From Linanthus parryae (taxonomy: Eukaryota; Streptophyta; Magnoliopsida; Ericales; Polemoniaceae), in the NCBI GenBank assembly GCA_023055425.1, contig JALGPY010000003.1, forward strand, positions 68,122,991-68,186,990: a stretch of DNA of 64,000 bases, given 5' to 3'. Positions within the stretch are counted from its first letter, which is position 1, and each line of letters begins with the position of its first letter. Below, in pieces: positions 11,766-24,067 of this stretch. The notes under the pieces are model-generated. The model was not told where the DNA came from. It saw only the letters and a list, made by a program, of their open reading frames with translations, and made no database searches. Both the position numbers and the translations under genes were made by a program.

Positions 11766-12181
11766 ACTTCCAGTGACTTTTCTCACGTTTAGCCACCAAA
11801 TTTTCACTAAGTATGGGGCGCGCCACTCAAAAGGGGGGGGGGGTTAAAGTGTCTTTACAAAATCTTCATTAAATGACACTTTAACCCCGTCTTCATGTCT
11901 TTTCACCATTTTTTTTGTTGATTTCTTCTCCGTTTAAGCTCCTGAAAAGTCTCCAATGCTTGTTTCTCCTCTCCGCTTCATCCGCAAAGCTCCGTCTCCT
12001 GTCAGAACAACACGAAACAAAACCCATTTGACAAAAATACATAATATCATACAAGAAACGGTGGGATTAAAAAAATTCATGCGCAAAGCTAGATTTCTAT
12101 GTTTTTATCTCTAATCATAGTATAAAACTAAGATTATCAACCCGGAAATCACGCAAAAAGATGTAAATATGCAAGAAATAT

Positions 12182-13443
12182 TGTGACGACCCGTCACACT
12201 TTTAACAATAAATTATCGATTTTACGATAAAAATCACTGTTTACTGTCAACCCGTCTGACACTTTCAGATATCCAAAACTCAACCACCAGGACACACGGT
12301 CCTTTGAACAACATTTTTAATAATATTTTTGAAAATCTGGTACGTGACTGAATTTAGTAAATAATTACACCAGCTCGTGAAAATGATAATTGTTATAAAT
12401 ATCTTGTCAAATACAGCAAATTACAGACAATTTACTAAAACAACTAAAAACAACATTTTTAACAAATAAACGCAATTTTTAGCTACAACTCCGCGATCCA
12501 GTCGCGCTCCAGGTCAACCTGTAAAACAGAGGGGTGAGCCAAAACAGCCCAGCAGGTACCGCCTAACCACTGGCGTAGAAATCTAAAATCTACTTAACAC
12601 ACAACCAGTTATTACACATCAGCATGCGGCACCAAATACACAAACAACGTGATTTATCAATCACCAAACAATTATCAAATAGCTATAAAAGCTGTAAAAT
12701 CACACCAGCAGTATAAACAGGTATAGACTGTAACTGCAGAAACTTAGAAATTAGATTTCCCCTACCTCAAACGGAATCAAACTGCAAAGGCCACCTTGTC
12801 CAAATTGAATCATATTCACCAAATATGAGAATTATCAACTTTCACAACTCACTGCCTACTTTTAGAAGAGTACCAACCCACCTCTTATTAATCTGAACCA
12901 AAACATCTCCCAAACAATTGGTATTTCTTCGACTTGAAAGTAAGACGAGAACTGTTTTGTGTACCATGTTCTTACACTCTCAGTGACTTCAAAGCCAAGA
13001 AAACTATCTTCATCTCTCTTTTAATAAATGGGTGCAGCCAACCTTCCCGTCCCTGTTCTAACCCTAGAAGACTCCAAATATTCAAGAAAGTTGCTAATAA
13101 TAGAATTAAAAAGCAAGTCACTTAGTCATTCATACAAGCTGGAGGTGTCATGTTGTAAACAAGGTAATCACATGCTCAAATATATATTTTGCAAAGAAGT
13201 CCCCTCCATTCTTTATATTTGCAAAACCAAACACTTTTATTTTCGTGTCATTAACACACATAAATATCCATGTTATATTTCAATATCCACATTCAGTTTA
13301 CAACAATCTCAAACTACACATATGTTTGAAGTCACAAAAAAACTTACTTTAGACCGCAAACTACAAATACAAAAAAATGAATTTACACTTTCAAACGTGT
13401 AATTAAATATTATGTTTTTTTTTTATAAACTCGGGACCTCACA
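12182..13443 (-). repeat. LTR A (3' LTR of the three-LTR element)
   Basis: Read on the plus strand it runs from TGTGACGACC to ACCTCACA, 1262 bp. The TGTGACG end forms a perfect small hairpin with CGTCACA after three bases. Its mate is C. It differs from C at about ten positions in its first 95 bp but at very few positions thereafter. Open frames in it (for example 13028-13402) occur identically in C and show no domain; I treat them as chance. Confidence 0.85.
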
Positions 13444-14207
13444 ATCTTCCCCAGTTTAAAAATTTCGTCCCGAAATTTAGTTCAGTAAATCTTTGTGTTT
13501 ACATATGAAGAAAAATGTTTCAAATCAAAATGCCACATCGGCACCATAGTTTCACCAAGTTACATAGAAATCAGATATAAGTCACAAATATTGTAAACAG
13601 ATTTTCACTAAATATAAGCAACATGAAAGTTATCCCTATGACTTCTCATGTTAACATGAACATCAAATTCATGACACAGAATGACCCACACATTCATGTG
13701 GCTCAATCTAATACCCAGATAGAAATATGGTCCAACGCACACATAGGCCTTCAAACATACTTCTTCATATTTCGGCAATCAAGAGAATTTACAACAAAAG
13801 CCTACCGTGAAAAGAATATTATTGTTCCACCATTTTGGTCACACACAAAAAAAAGTATACTGCCCATGACGCTATGCAGAGAGTCCTCAATCCATTTTTG
13901 CTTCTTCTCTTCTCTTTTTTTTCACTTGAATAAAATTTCGCTTCAAGCACAAAAAAAAAAAAAAAAAAAAGAAAAATTATTCACCACTTTTTCAAAAAAT
14001 TTCACGTACCAAACATGGCACATTACCTCCACCACCCAAGCAGTACTACACTGTGTACCCCTAGCTCGACAGTGCGGTGGCTCACAAGTGTGGTGGCTCA
14101 CAAGTGTGTACCACATGTACAACACCCGCCACAGACACCCGCCAAAACACCCGCCCAGTCCCAGATACACTATCCGTACCTCCGGTTGGGTAAGGCTCTG
14201 ATACCAC
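13444..14207 (-). other. Internal region between LTR A and LTR B, with polypurine tract and primer site
   Basis: The plus-strand sequence next to LTR A (13444-13460) is the complement of a polypurine tract, preceded on the minus strand by TTTCGGGACGAAAT. The other end, 14194-14207 (GGCTCTGATACCAC), is the complement of a tRNA-iMet-type primer site. Between them is 764 bp with no gag or pol. It holds a 19-base A run near 13950-13970 and a tandem GTGTGGTGGCTCACAA motif near 14076-14110. Confidence 0.75.
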
Positions 14208-15316
14208 TGTGACGACCCGTCACACTTTAAACAATAAAATTCTCGATTATACGATAAAATCACAGTTTACTGTCAACCCGTCTGACACTTTCAGACGTTC
14301 AAAACTCAACCACCAGGACACACAGTCCACCAGATAACATTTTTAGTCAAATTTATGATAAACTGGTACGTGACTAAAATTACTAAAAAGTTACACCCAC
14401 TCGTCAAAATGACATTTTATAAAAATCTGGACAAAATAGTATTTTACAACAAATTGCTAAAAACAGCTAAAAACAACTATTTTAGCTAAACAATCCACTT
14501 TTTAGCAATTAACCCCGCGATCTCGTCCAATCCTGCTCAACCTGTAAAACGGAGGGGTGAGCCAAAACAGCTCAGCAGGTACCGCCTAACCACTGGCGTA
14601 GAAATCTAAAATTTACTTAACACACAGCCAGTTATTACAAATCAGCATGCGGCCCCAAATAGACAAACAGCGTGATTTAACAATCACCAGATAACTATCA
14701 GATAGCTGAAAAGCTGTAAAATCATACCAACACTATACACAGAAATACACTGTAACTGTAGGAAACTTAGAGATTAGAGTTCCCCTACCTGATACGAATC
14801 TGAAACAAGGCAAGCATAACCTTAGGTACTGATCGGATGAATTCTGAAACGGCTAAAACAAATGCTAAAGTATATACTTCGGGTAGAGATTTTGATTTCC
14901 TTGGTTTTGACTTCCAATGAAACAACGCAGGGAACAAACCAAATTTTCTTATCATATGGTTACTTGGTCACTGTACAAAGGCCATAACTAGAAGAACATG
15001 CGCTCTCTTCTTGAGCACAAAAATTTGACCGTCTAGTTTCTTCCCTCTCAAGATAGTCCATCTATTTTTCTCTATTTCTTTTTATAATGACCCACTGATC
15101 ATTTCTTTTAGAAGCATACATGCATATAGTAACTCATGGCATCCATGTTTAGGAAGTGGTATAAATCTTAAATGGACAGTCATTATAAGATGAACATGCA
15201 AAAATAGCCACGTGGCATGCTAAGTAACACATCGTCCTTCCTTAAAGATAATAAAATGTTCACTAGACAAATTTGTTAAAAGTGAGTTTATCCATCAGCC
15301 CCATTTCATATGTATA

Positions 15317-16756
15317 TGTTGGGTTTTGACGTAGGTAACGCAGCGGAATAACAAAAATTAATCCTACTCAAAGCCCACCAAGGATCACAGGAAGAGACAT
15401 CATAACATGATCAAGGACATAGAAGATGTGTACCTTTTTGATTTGTGAGATCACACGAAGAATGATGTCCTCGTCTCTACGGTTGATCCACGTCTAGAGG
15501 TGAGATCTAGATTCTTCCTTCAATCAAGTGCTAGCTTGAACCTTGGAGGAAGAGGGATGAAGATCAAAGCAACAAATCACCAAAGGACACAAGAGAGGGG
15601 CGGCCTCTCTTTGCCGTCGGGTAGGGGGCGGACGGGTGGCTAGGGTTTCGGCCCTAGCACCTTGTCTTGCTCTCTCTTTTGCTCTCTCCCACTCTTTGTT
15701 ATGTTTAATAACAATTAACATCAAGTGGGAAGGAAGCTAGAGCCTCCTTTATATACTCCAACAACTCCTTGTTGTTTCCATAAAAGAGTTTCCTAATTCT
15801 AGATGAACTAGAATTATTCCCTTCCTTGCAAATTAGTCCTACTAAGTTTACAAGGTGTTGCACAATGATCCTTCTATTAATTAATCTATATTAATTAATC
15901 CCAAATCTAGCTCTACTCTATTTGACGTGTGACCCCATAGGTTTCTATATAGTTGGTAGTAACTATTACTAACATGGAGCGGTGTCTAGCAACACATCCA
16001 TGCAACCCAACCAATAGAAATAGTCAGTGATCCCGACAAACCTTTGTGCCCAATATATCATATTGCATTATCCCTTTGTCTCCATATCCGGATTGGACAC
16101 GAGACATAAATAGTCACACTCGTATATCCAATCCATAGTTCCTCGATCCTGGGAATATGCTTATGCTTGCAGATAACATTAATATCTATATATTAATTTA
16201 TCTGAGTCTGGCCAGACATTCAATAAGCCTCATCCCTCGAGTGGCCGTGGATATTTACCCCCATTATGTGGGAGGGACAAATCCTATCTACATCACTACA
16301 ATCTCTAAGCTTGCTTCCTATCACGCCCGATAGCTACCTTTATGATTACCCAGTTACGGTGTAACGTTTGATAACATCAAAGCGCAATATTTCACAACTA
16401 GAGTATCTAGTGACTTCAAGTCCAAGGATTGCAATAATATTAGCACTACGAAAAGCGATTGTGACTTCACATAATCTAATGTATCCTTTTCGTCGTGGGT
16501 CATCCAGTATGCCATTACTCCTAATGCATACCCATGTGTTGGATCGTGATATCTCCATATCAATCCAACCCCATACTAGTCTATAGATGATTGTCCCATT
16601 AATCATTATAATTGACTAGGGATATTTAAGAATATAACACCTTATATTCTAAGGACTTCATTCATGTTAGCGTATCTCCATATCGATAACATAATGAATC
16701 GTAAATCCATATATTTGTCACAATTAATTGATTGCCTCTAGGGCACAAATCCAACA
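15317..16756 (-). repeat. 3' LTR of the young copia element
   Basis: On the plus strand it runs TGTTGGGTTTTGAC to AATCCAACA. The adjacent plus-strand GTCTCCCACTTGC is the complement of the polypurine tract. The short frame at 15524-15724 is found unchanged in the other LTR and is non-coding sequence. Confidence 0.92.
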
Positions 16757-19700
16757 GTCTCCCACTTGCACTAGAGTCAATCTCCTGCATCATATGCCTA
16801 TTGATCTAGCGCGGCCCTCCACGCTTACACTGCATAGGGGCGAGACATATGCTGGCACCTTGCAAATATTCACATCTCCTCCATCAACAATTTGATTGAG
16901 ATTGAATATTCTGAATAAATGCATCTTATGCATCAATTTACTCAGTCCTCTATGTTAGAATCAGTGACTGAATCTTGCCTGGAACCTTTCCAGCTCACAG
17001 TCACTCCCTCTAGCACAAAACATAAAACTCGACTATAATCTGAAATCTTCTTTGTCAGATGGAAGTTTTCATCACTGTAACCCCTTACAGTAAACTTTTC
17101 CTATCCTCCATTAATCAAGAGTTCATCCTTTATTCCTTCTCAAGTACTTTAAGGATAATCTTGATAATTATCAAGTGACACCTCACTTGGATTTGATTGG
17201 TATCTTTGTGTCATGCTTTATGACACGTCTGGCCTAGTACATCTCATGGCGTATCTCGTGAATCCAATTCATACGGTCCATTCCCAATCTAATTGGTAAG
17301 ACAATTAGCCTCCCAAAGACTAATTCAATGTGAAATGGGTAAGAATCAATATTCTTTTCACGTTAAACCATTTCAACACCTTGTCAATATATGTACCATG
17401 ACTCAGGCTGAACAATTACTTTGATCTATCTCCATAGATTTTATAGATTGTCTCGCCTAAGTTTATTTATTGAAAATCAATTTCTCTAGCCAATCTTTAA
17501 TAGATTGCAGAGTAGAGACATTGTTCCCAATGATTAGTATGTCTCTACATACAAGACCAGAAAAATAACTGTGCTCCCACTAACCTTCTTGTAGACACAA
17601 GTATCATCTTCAATTTTGATGGAACCAAACTCCTTTGATTGCATCATTAATTTGAAGAGTCCAACTCCTAGAAGCTTGATTCAATCTATAAACAGATTGC
17701 TACAAGCAGGATGCGAATGGATTTAAGCATCACAACTAGGGAAAGATTTCGTCATAGTCTATACTATGAATTCACATGAAATCCTTACCCAACCAATTGT
17801 CCCTTAAAGGTAATCATATTACCATCCATGTTGGTTTCCTCGTAACCCACTTGCACCTTTCAGGTGGTTCCACCAAAGTTCATACTTGGTTGGTATACAT
17901 GGATTCCCTTTTGTATCCCATGGCTTCTAGCCATTTCTGAGAGTATGGCCCACATGTGGCCATCTCATAGGTTGTAGGCTCATCTTGATGAGCAATATAT
18001 CAGGGGTTATGAGAAATCTTTATTTCTCTAGTCCCTTGACATATCCTACCTTTCCTACGAGGTTCTTGTGTTATCTGAGTAGGTTGCTCCACAACACCTT
18101 GTGATCCTGCTCATGTTCCATCAAACGGATCAATGTTCTATTATGGTTCTTGAACTTTTCAAGTTCTACTGTCCTCCCACTGTTTCTTTTAGAGACAATC
18201 TCTACCTAGAAACACTGTGGTTCGAGGAACAAACAGTTTGTTCTCGATTAGGTTGTAGAAATAATATCCTTTTCAGGATATCCCACAAAAACATTTATCC
18301 GACTTGGGTCCAAGTTTATTTGTAAACTCTTTTACATAAACCTCATAACCCCAAATATTTATGAATGACATACTAGGACACTTCCTAGTCCATATCTCAT
18401 ATGGTGTTTTTCATAATCCGTTTTTGATGGAATAAGGTTAAGGGCGAAATTTGCTGTAATTAGAACATAGCCCCTAAAAGTAAACTGGAAGTTCTGTTTG
18501 ACTCATCATGGTCCGAACCGTGTCCTACAAGGTTCGAACTCTCCTTTTAGACACGCCAAACCCATGTGGCGTGCTAGGTGGAGCGAGTTTTGGATCATAT
18601 CCAATACTCCCATAGATTCTTGTCAAACTCTTGGCTCAAGTATTTTCTTCTATGATCCAATCGTAGAGTCTAAATACTTTTGCCAGGTTGGTTCTCTACT
18701 TCATTCCTGAATACTTTGAACATTTCAAAGGATTCTGATTTGTTTCTTCATAAGATACACAAATCCATATTTCTCTGATCCTATCAGTGAATATGATGAA
18801 GTACTAAAACCATCTTTAGTATTTGTGCTTAGCGGCCTTCATACATCAATATGTATGATTCCCAAAAGATCATATCTTTGCCTAATAAGTCTTACATGTC
18901 TCATATGATTCAATAATCAAATGAGTCCCAGAAATCCATCCTAATGGAGTTCTAGATATGTATCTCTTATTTATGGGGCCTAAACGATAATGCTAAAGAT
19001 AAGTGAAGTTCATATCATTATATGCAAACCTCTAGGTATTAATGTTATATATGAAATTATCATGATCATGGATATAGAATCCACTTAGACAAAATTGCAT
19101 TACAATAATGCATACTATAATAAATGGAACAACATTTGTCCTTTTATTATGATAAGGAGCTTTCTTGTCCAAACAAGAAACTATGATAATGGTCCTACTC
19201 ATAGCAGGGACATTATCCCTTTTGTCTAATTCATGAACAATTTCTGAAAGGTAGAAATAATTCCCTACGGCTTTTCAGCAACCCTTTGCTTCATAGCCCC
19301 ACGTGTAGGATTATTTCTTCCTTATCCAATTGTCTTCGTCTCTTGAGATCCTCCACATTTCTATAAATGTGAGATCCTCATCTAGTATCATATACTCTTG
19401 ATGATGAGATAGACACATTGAATTTTATAATAAAATACCCAAGTCGGAATTCATAATTCCTTTATTATTTACTTCCATGTACTTTGAGTAGTCTCTCTTC
19501 CTCTACACCACCTATGGGACTTCGAGGCAACTTGGTTTTAGCAACAGGCTTGCTTTATACTCATGGGGTCGACGCAAACCATTTGCCCTTACCCATGCTG
19601 TTAACCATTAACAGCTTTGCCCATGCCCACTATGAGTGTTTTGTTTAGTGATTTTTCAATCATCTTTAAAACAAAACTGTAATTGCATCCAATGCAATTC

Positions 19701-21130
19701 TTGGTCCACTTGGGAGAATAACTATATATTCTTTATCTATCTTATAGATAACTCCCAATAACTAAGCTTTCAATCCTATTGAGATAGTTTAGTTTGCGCT
19801 TCACCTCTTGCTTCAGCAGCCACACATTACTAACTTGTGTCGTCGCGTCATATCTCGATGAACTAAGTCGCCTTGCTTTGGCAAGCCCGAACTTATTCCA
19901 TCTTGATCATGACGAGTGCTAAGCAAGAGATTGCAAAGTGGAGCAACTCCTCAAGCCTTTCATGACAAGCTCGTATGATCATATCATATGCCTCCAAATT
20001 TCTCATCTTGCTTCCAAAGCTCAGAGTCCATGGGAGCTTGACATGAGATAAGTTACATCCAAAGAACCATCCTTTGATGTTCCTTCCATAAGGCTTTAGT
20101 GTGTTTTGGTAGTTGGTGGGAAGAGAAATTTATGCTCTACAATGTACAACATATTTCCTTTATTTGAGAACAATTCTCAATTTTATACCAATCTAGAAAA
20201 TAGATTCCAGACATCTTGTCCATCTCATGGACATAAAGTCGCGTTTGTTTATTTAATGCGATGGGTATTCAATACTTATAGGATTAAGCAAAGCATTGTG
20301 ACGTATAACTATATTCAATAAGGATTTAAATTATTAAATATAGCTCCCACTATTTTTCTCGGATTAATAGCCCTCACCATTAATGCGGAAAATATTTTAA
20401 ATATTTTCTAGTGGGTCCAAGATCCCTTTTTCACTTCTTCTTGAGCTTGCTTTGGCAAGTCACCCAAGAATTGGTTATTTAGGTAGGAACCATTCCAATT
20501 GCATCCCATGCAACTCTTGGTCCAATTAGGTGAATAATTCTCTATTCTTTATCCTTTGGATAACACCTAATTGTCATGCCTCTAAGCTCATCAATCCAAT
20601 TGACTCTTGCCTAGTTGCGTCCAACCTCTTGTTTTCAACATACACGCATTACTAGCTTGCGTCGTCCGCAACACACCATGAAAAATTAAAATCGCCTTGC
20701 TTTGGCAAGCCCGAATTTTAATAGGCCATGATCATGAAGGGTGTTTTGGCAAGAGAAGGCAAAACGCAATATTTAATTGAGGGATTTCTTTTAATTTGTT
20801 TGGTTGATCTTATCAACATGGTCTACTTATTTGGATTGGGCCATCCACAATAAAAGACCAACCTTGTTTATTATTATCTTGTTATCGTTTTGCTTGTAGC
20901 GCCATACACACAAAATAAATAACAAGGCATGAATAATAAACATCCACAAAATAAAAAAAACGTGGCATGGATATGGCCCCTAGACTAATGATATTATCAA
21001 GCCAATGATAATATCTAATTGCCCTAAAGTGCCGAGCTCATCTCCATGTGCTCCACCATAGCTGCGCGCCTAGGGATGTCTTTTGGCTCCTTTGGTTCTC
21101 CGGTCTTCTTCTCCATGTTCTTGGCTATCA
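16757..21130 (-). pseudogene. Degenerate copia gag-pol remnant
   Basis: Minus-strand translation shows broken copia pol. Near 18430-18350 the end of integrase is visible (KTPYEIW, then a tryptophan-glycine segment). Near 17960-17740 the start of reverse transcriptase appears (WLEAMGYKRES, TLVEPPE, then DYDEIF), and near 17640-17450 the palm follows. The catalytic YVDD site at about 17541-17552 has lost one base, so the frame is broken exactly there. Stops are frequent throughout. A 35-codon frame at about 21130-21026 may be a remnant near the start of gag, but I am unsure. The enzyme for the recent jump must have come from another copy. Confidence 0.8.
19670..20770. repeat. Diverged direct duplication inside the copia element
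   Basis: The block 19670-19960 is repeated at about 20490-20770. Shared landmarks are GCAA(T/C)TCTTGGTCCA, CATTACTA(A/G)CTTG and CGCCTTGCTTTGGCAAGCCC. Divergence is high, so the duplication predates this insertion. Confidence 0.7.
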
Positions 21131-22084
21131 TCTAAATATTTCTAATTCTAGCCTAACATCTAGAATAAATAAATAACAAAAGCCTCACATGTCGAGGAGA
21201 AAAAGAACGACTCGCAGGCCGTAAAACTTAATTAATTATTACATTAATTTGATCAGCTCGCAGGCCGTAAACCAAACCACAAAACAATAAACATCCACAA
21301 TCCTAGGCCATATCCATCCACCATGCAATAAAGCACATAATACAGTTAAAACCAATTTTTAACGCGCTTGTTTAATTTTAATGAGATTGGGTAACTAGGG
21401 TTTCACAACGGTCCAAAGGATTTACCAAAGAATGGCCGAAATCAACCAAGGAACCGCCACACTAGGCCCGGGCCGGCCGGCCCCTAGCCCACACGGCTAG
21501 GCCGTGTGCTAGGGTGTGCCGGCCCCTCTTGTGCCGTGTGTTACTTGGGCGGCAAGGAGAGAGAGGGGCGGTCCCTACATGAGCCACACCTCCTCATGGA
21601 ATTGTTTCCATAAACAATTCATGGAATTATTTCCATAAACAATATATGGAATTGTTTCCATAAACAATTCCTTCCTTGTTGGGTTGTTTCCAAAACACCC
21701 TTATGGTATTGTTTCCAAAATAATTCTTTCCTTGGTTCCCAAGTTTAGTTGTTTCCAAAACAACTTCTTACTTATTTCCCAAGTTTAGTTGTTTCCAAAA
21801 CAACTTATTCCTTGTTGCCCAAGTTTAATTAATTCCATACTTGGAAAACCCCTTTTCCAAGCATGTGCCCATGAACCCTAATTTTCAAGAACCCAATTAT
21901 TCACATCCTATGTGATTAAACTCACCAATTCTAACATCCAATGTTAAATTGGGTCTTGTTTGTTTGAATCAAATTCAATATTGCATCTACTATGCCAATT
22001 TTTCAGTTTTCGCGTAATAAACAATAATACGGTGTATGAACTGAAATCGTAAACACATAATATCATGTTATGCTCTACGACCTG
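21131..22084 (-). other. 5' untranslated region of the copia element
   Basis: There is no ORF. At 21590-21830 short repeats of GAATTGTTTCCATAAACAA and related TTTCCAAAACAA motifs occur several times. GCTCGCAGGCCGTAAA occurs twice near 21210 and 21255. Confidence 0.5.
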
Positions 22085-22099
22085 TGGCTCTGATACCAC
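22085..22099 (-). promoter_or_regulatory. Primer-binding site (tRNA-iMet type) of the copia element
   Basis: The plus strand reads TGGCTCTGATACCAC; its complement contains TGGTATCAGAGCCA, the standard initiator-methionine tRNA primer site, directly next to the 5' LTR. Confidence 0.9.
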
Positions 22100-23539
22100 T
22101 GTTGGGTTTTGACGTAGGTAACGCAGCGGAATAACAAAAATTAATCCTACTCAAAGCCCACTAAGGATCACAGGAAGAGACATCATAACATGATCAAGGA
22201 CATAGAAGATGTGTACCTTTTTGATTTGTGAGATCACACGAAGAATGATGTCCTCGTCTCTACGGTTGATCCACGTCTAGAGGTGAGATCTAGATTCTTC
22301 CTTCAATCAAGTGCTAGCTTGAACCTTGGAGGAAGAGGGATGAAGATCAAAGCAACAAATCACCAAAGGACACAAGAGAGGGGCGGCCTCTCTTTGCCGT
22401 CGGGTAGGGGGCGGACGGGTGGCTAGGGTTTCGGCCCTAGCACCTTGTCTTGCTCTCTCTTTTGCTCTCTCCCACTCTTTGTTATGTTTAATAACAATTA
22501 ACATCAAGTGGGAAGGAAGCTAGAGCCTCCTTTATATACTCCAACAACTCCTTGTTGTTTCCATAAAAGAGTTTCCTAATTCTAGATGAACTAGAATTAT
22601 TCCCTTCCTTGCAAATTAGTCCTACTAAGTTTACAAGGTGTTGCACAATGATCCTTCTATTAATTAATCTATATTAATTAATCCCAAATCTAGCTCTACT
22701 CTATTTGACGTGTGACCCCATAGGTTTCTATATAGTTGGTAGTAACTATTACTAACATGGAGCGGTGTCTAGCAACACATCCATGCAACCCAACCAATAG
22801 AAATAGTCAGTGATCCCGACAAACCTTTGTGCCCAATATATCATATTGCATTATCCCTTTGTCTCCATATCCGGATTGGACACGAGACATAAATAGTCAC
22901 ACTCGTATATCCAATCCATAGTTCCTCGATCCTGGGAATATGCTTATGCTTGCAGATAACATTAATATCTATATATTAATTTATCTGAGTCTGGCCAGAC
23001 ATTCAATAAGCCTCATCCCTCGAGTGGCCGTGGATATTTACCCCCATTATGTGGGAGGGACAAATCCTATCTACATCACTACAATCTCTAAGCTTGCTTC
23101 CTATCACGCCCGATAGCTACCTTTATGATTACCCAGTTACGGTGTAACGTTTGATAACATCAAAGCGCAATATTTCACAACTAGAGTATCTAGTGACTTC
23201 AAGTCCAAGGATGGCAATAATATTAGCACTACGAAAAGCGATTGTGACTTCACATAATCTAATGTATCCTTTTCGTCGTGGGTCATCCAGTATGTCATTA
23301 CTCCTAATGCATACCCATGTGTTGGATCGTGATATCTCCATATCAATCCAACCCCATACTAGTCTATAGATGATTGTCCCATTAATCATTATAATTGACT
23401 AGGGATATTTAAGAATATAACACCTTATATTCTAAGGACTTCATTCATGTTAGCGTATCTCCATATCGATAACATAATGAATCGTAAATCCATATATTTG
23501 TCACAATTAATTGATTGCCTCTTGGGCACAATTCCAACA
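22100..23539 (-). repeat. 5' LTR of the young copia element
   Basis: 1440 bp, from TGTTGGGTTTTGAC to AATTCCAACA on the plus strand. It differs from its mate at about five positions, including one near the terminus (AATTCC here, AAATCC in the mate). Confidence 0.92.
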
Positions 23540-23798
23540 GTATAACCATGTTGGCAAAAAAATAAAACAACATATAATAAAAGAAAGTTCATGCCTGTCT
23601 GATACATTTTCACTACCAAAACTTCTTTGAAAAGAAAGTTTTACATCATAAAAATTTATTCTAATTGCTAAAATATATCACAAACGAAAGCACTGTCCAA
23701 AAGTCAGTAGAAAGTATTACCAATTGGTAATCAACTACCACGTTTCACTAAAAAAAATTAATCGCCTACTAAACATACTTTCGGTTACGGATCTTACA

Positions 23799-24067
23799 AT
23801 CTACCCTACTTACAAAAATTTCCTCCCGAAATTTGTTGAAATTTACTTTCAATTTTAAAATGTCACGTACCACTACAACTCATCACCTCTACCACCCAAG
23901 CAGTACTAGACTGTGTACCCCTAGCTCGACAGTGTGGTGGCTCACAAGTGTGGTGACTCACAAGTGTGTACCACTCGTACTACACCCGTCACAGACACCC
24001 GCCAAAACACCCGCCCAGTCCCAGATACACTATCCGTACCTCCGGTTGGGACAGGCTCTGATACCAC
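23799..24067 (-). other. Short internal region between LTR B and LTR C
   Basis: 269 bp with a polypurine-like tract next to LTR B and a tRNA-iMet-type primer site (GGCTCTGATACCAC, 24054-24067) next to LTR C. It is a shortened relative of 13444-14207: both share AAGCAGTACTA, GTGTACCCCTAGCTCGACAG and the GTGTGGTG repeats. Confidence 0.75.

Larger units (their letters stand above)
9590..12181. other. Non-coding spacer between two LTR elements
   Basis: I see no credible gene. It contains a tandem duplication (10693-11265), an inverted repeat (11711-11765) and a G run near 11829. It is probably old repeat sequence that I cannot classify. Confidence 0.5.
15317..23539 (-). mobile_element. Very young Ty1/copia element with dead pol, inserted in LTR B
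   Basis: It is 8223 bp long and bounded by GTATA at 15312-15316 and 23540-23544. LTRs are 15317-16756 and 22100-23539, each 1440 bp. By eye I count about five mismatches between them, so the insertion is recent. In minus orientation the primer site (22085-22099) matches tRNA-iMet and a purine tract lies next to 16757. The internal 5.3 kb has no long ORF on either strand. Confidence 0.92.
14208..23798 (-). repeat. LTR B, split by a copia insertion (14208-15316 and 23545-23798)
   Basis: It begins TGTGACGACC next to the primer site and ends ATCTTACA at 23798, followed by a polypurine-like tract. Removing the copia element and one copy of GTATA gives a 1363-bp LTR. Its left part aligns with LTRs A and C only loosely, and the right part (U3 in minus orientation) hardly at all. 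It therefore belongs to a related but different subfamily. Confidence 0.75.

Noticed and set aside
13028..13402. 124-codon plus-strand frame, repeated at 24914-25288
   Set aside because: It lies in LTR A and identically in LTR C. The repetition comes from the LTR pair, and there is no domain or start context.
18515..18545. GGTTCGAACTC, resembling a tRNA T-loop
   Set aside because: No matching acceptor, D or anticodon arms; inside degenerate copia sequence.
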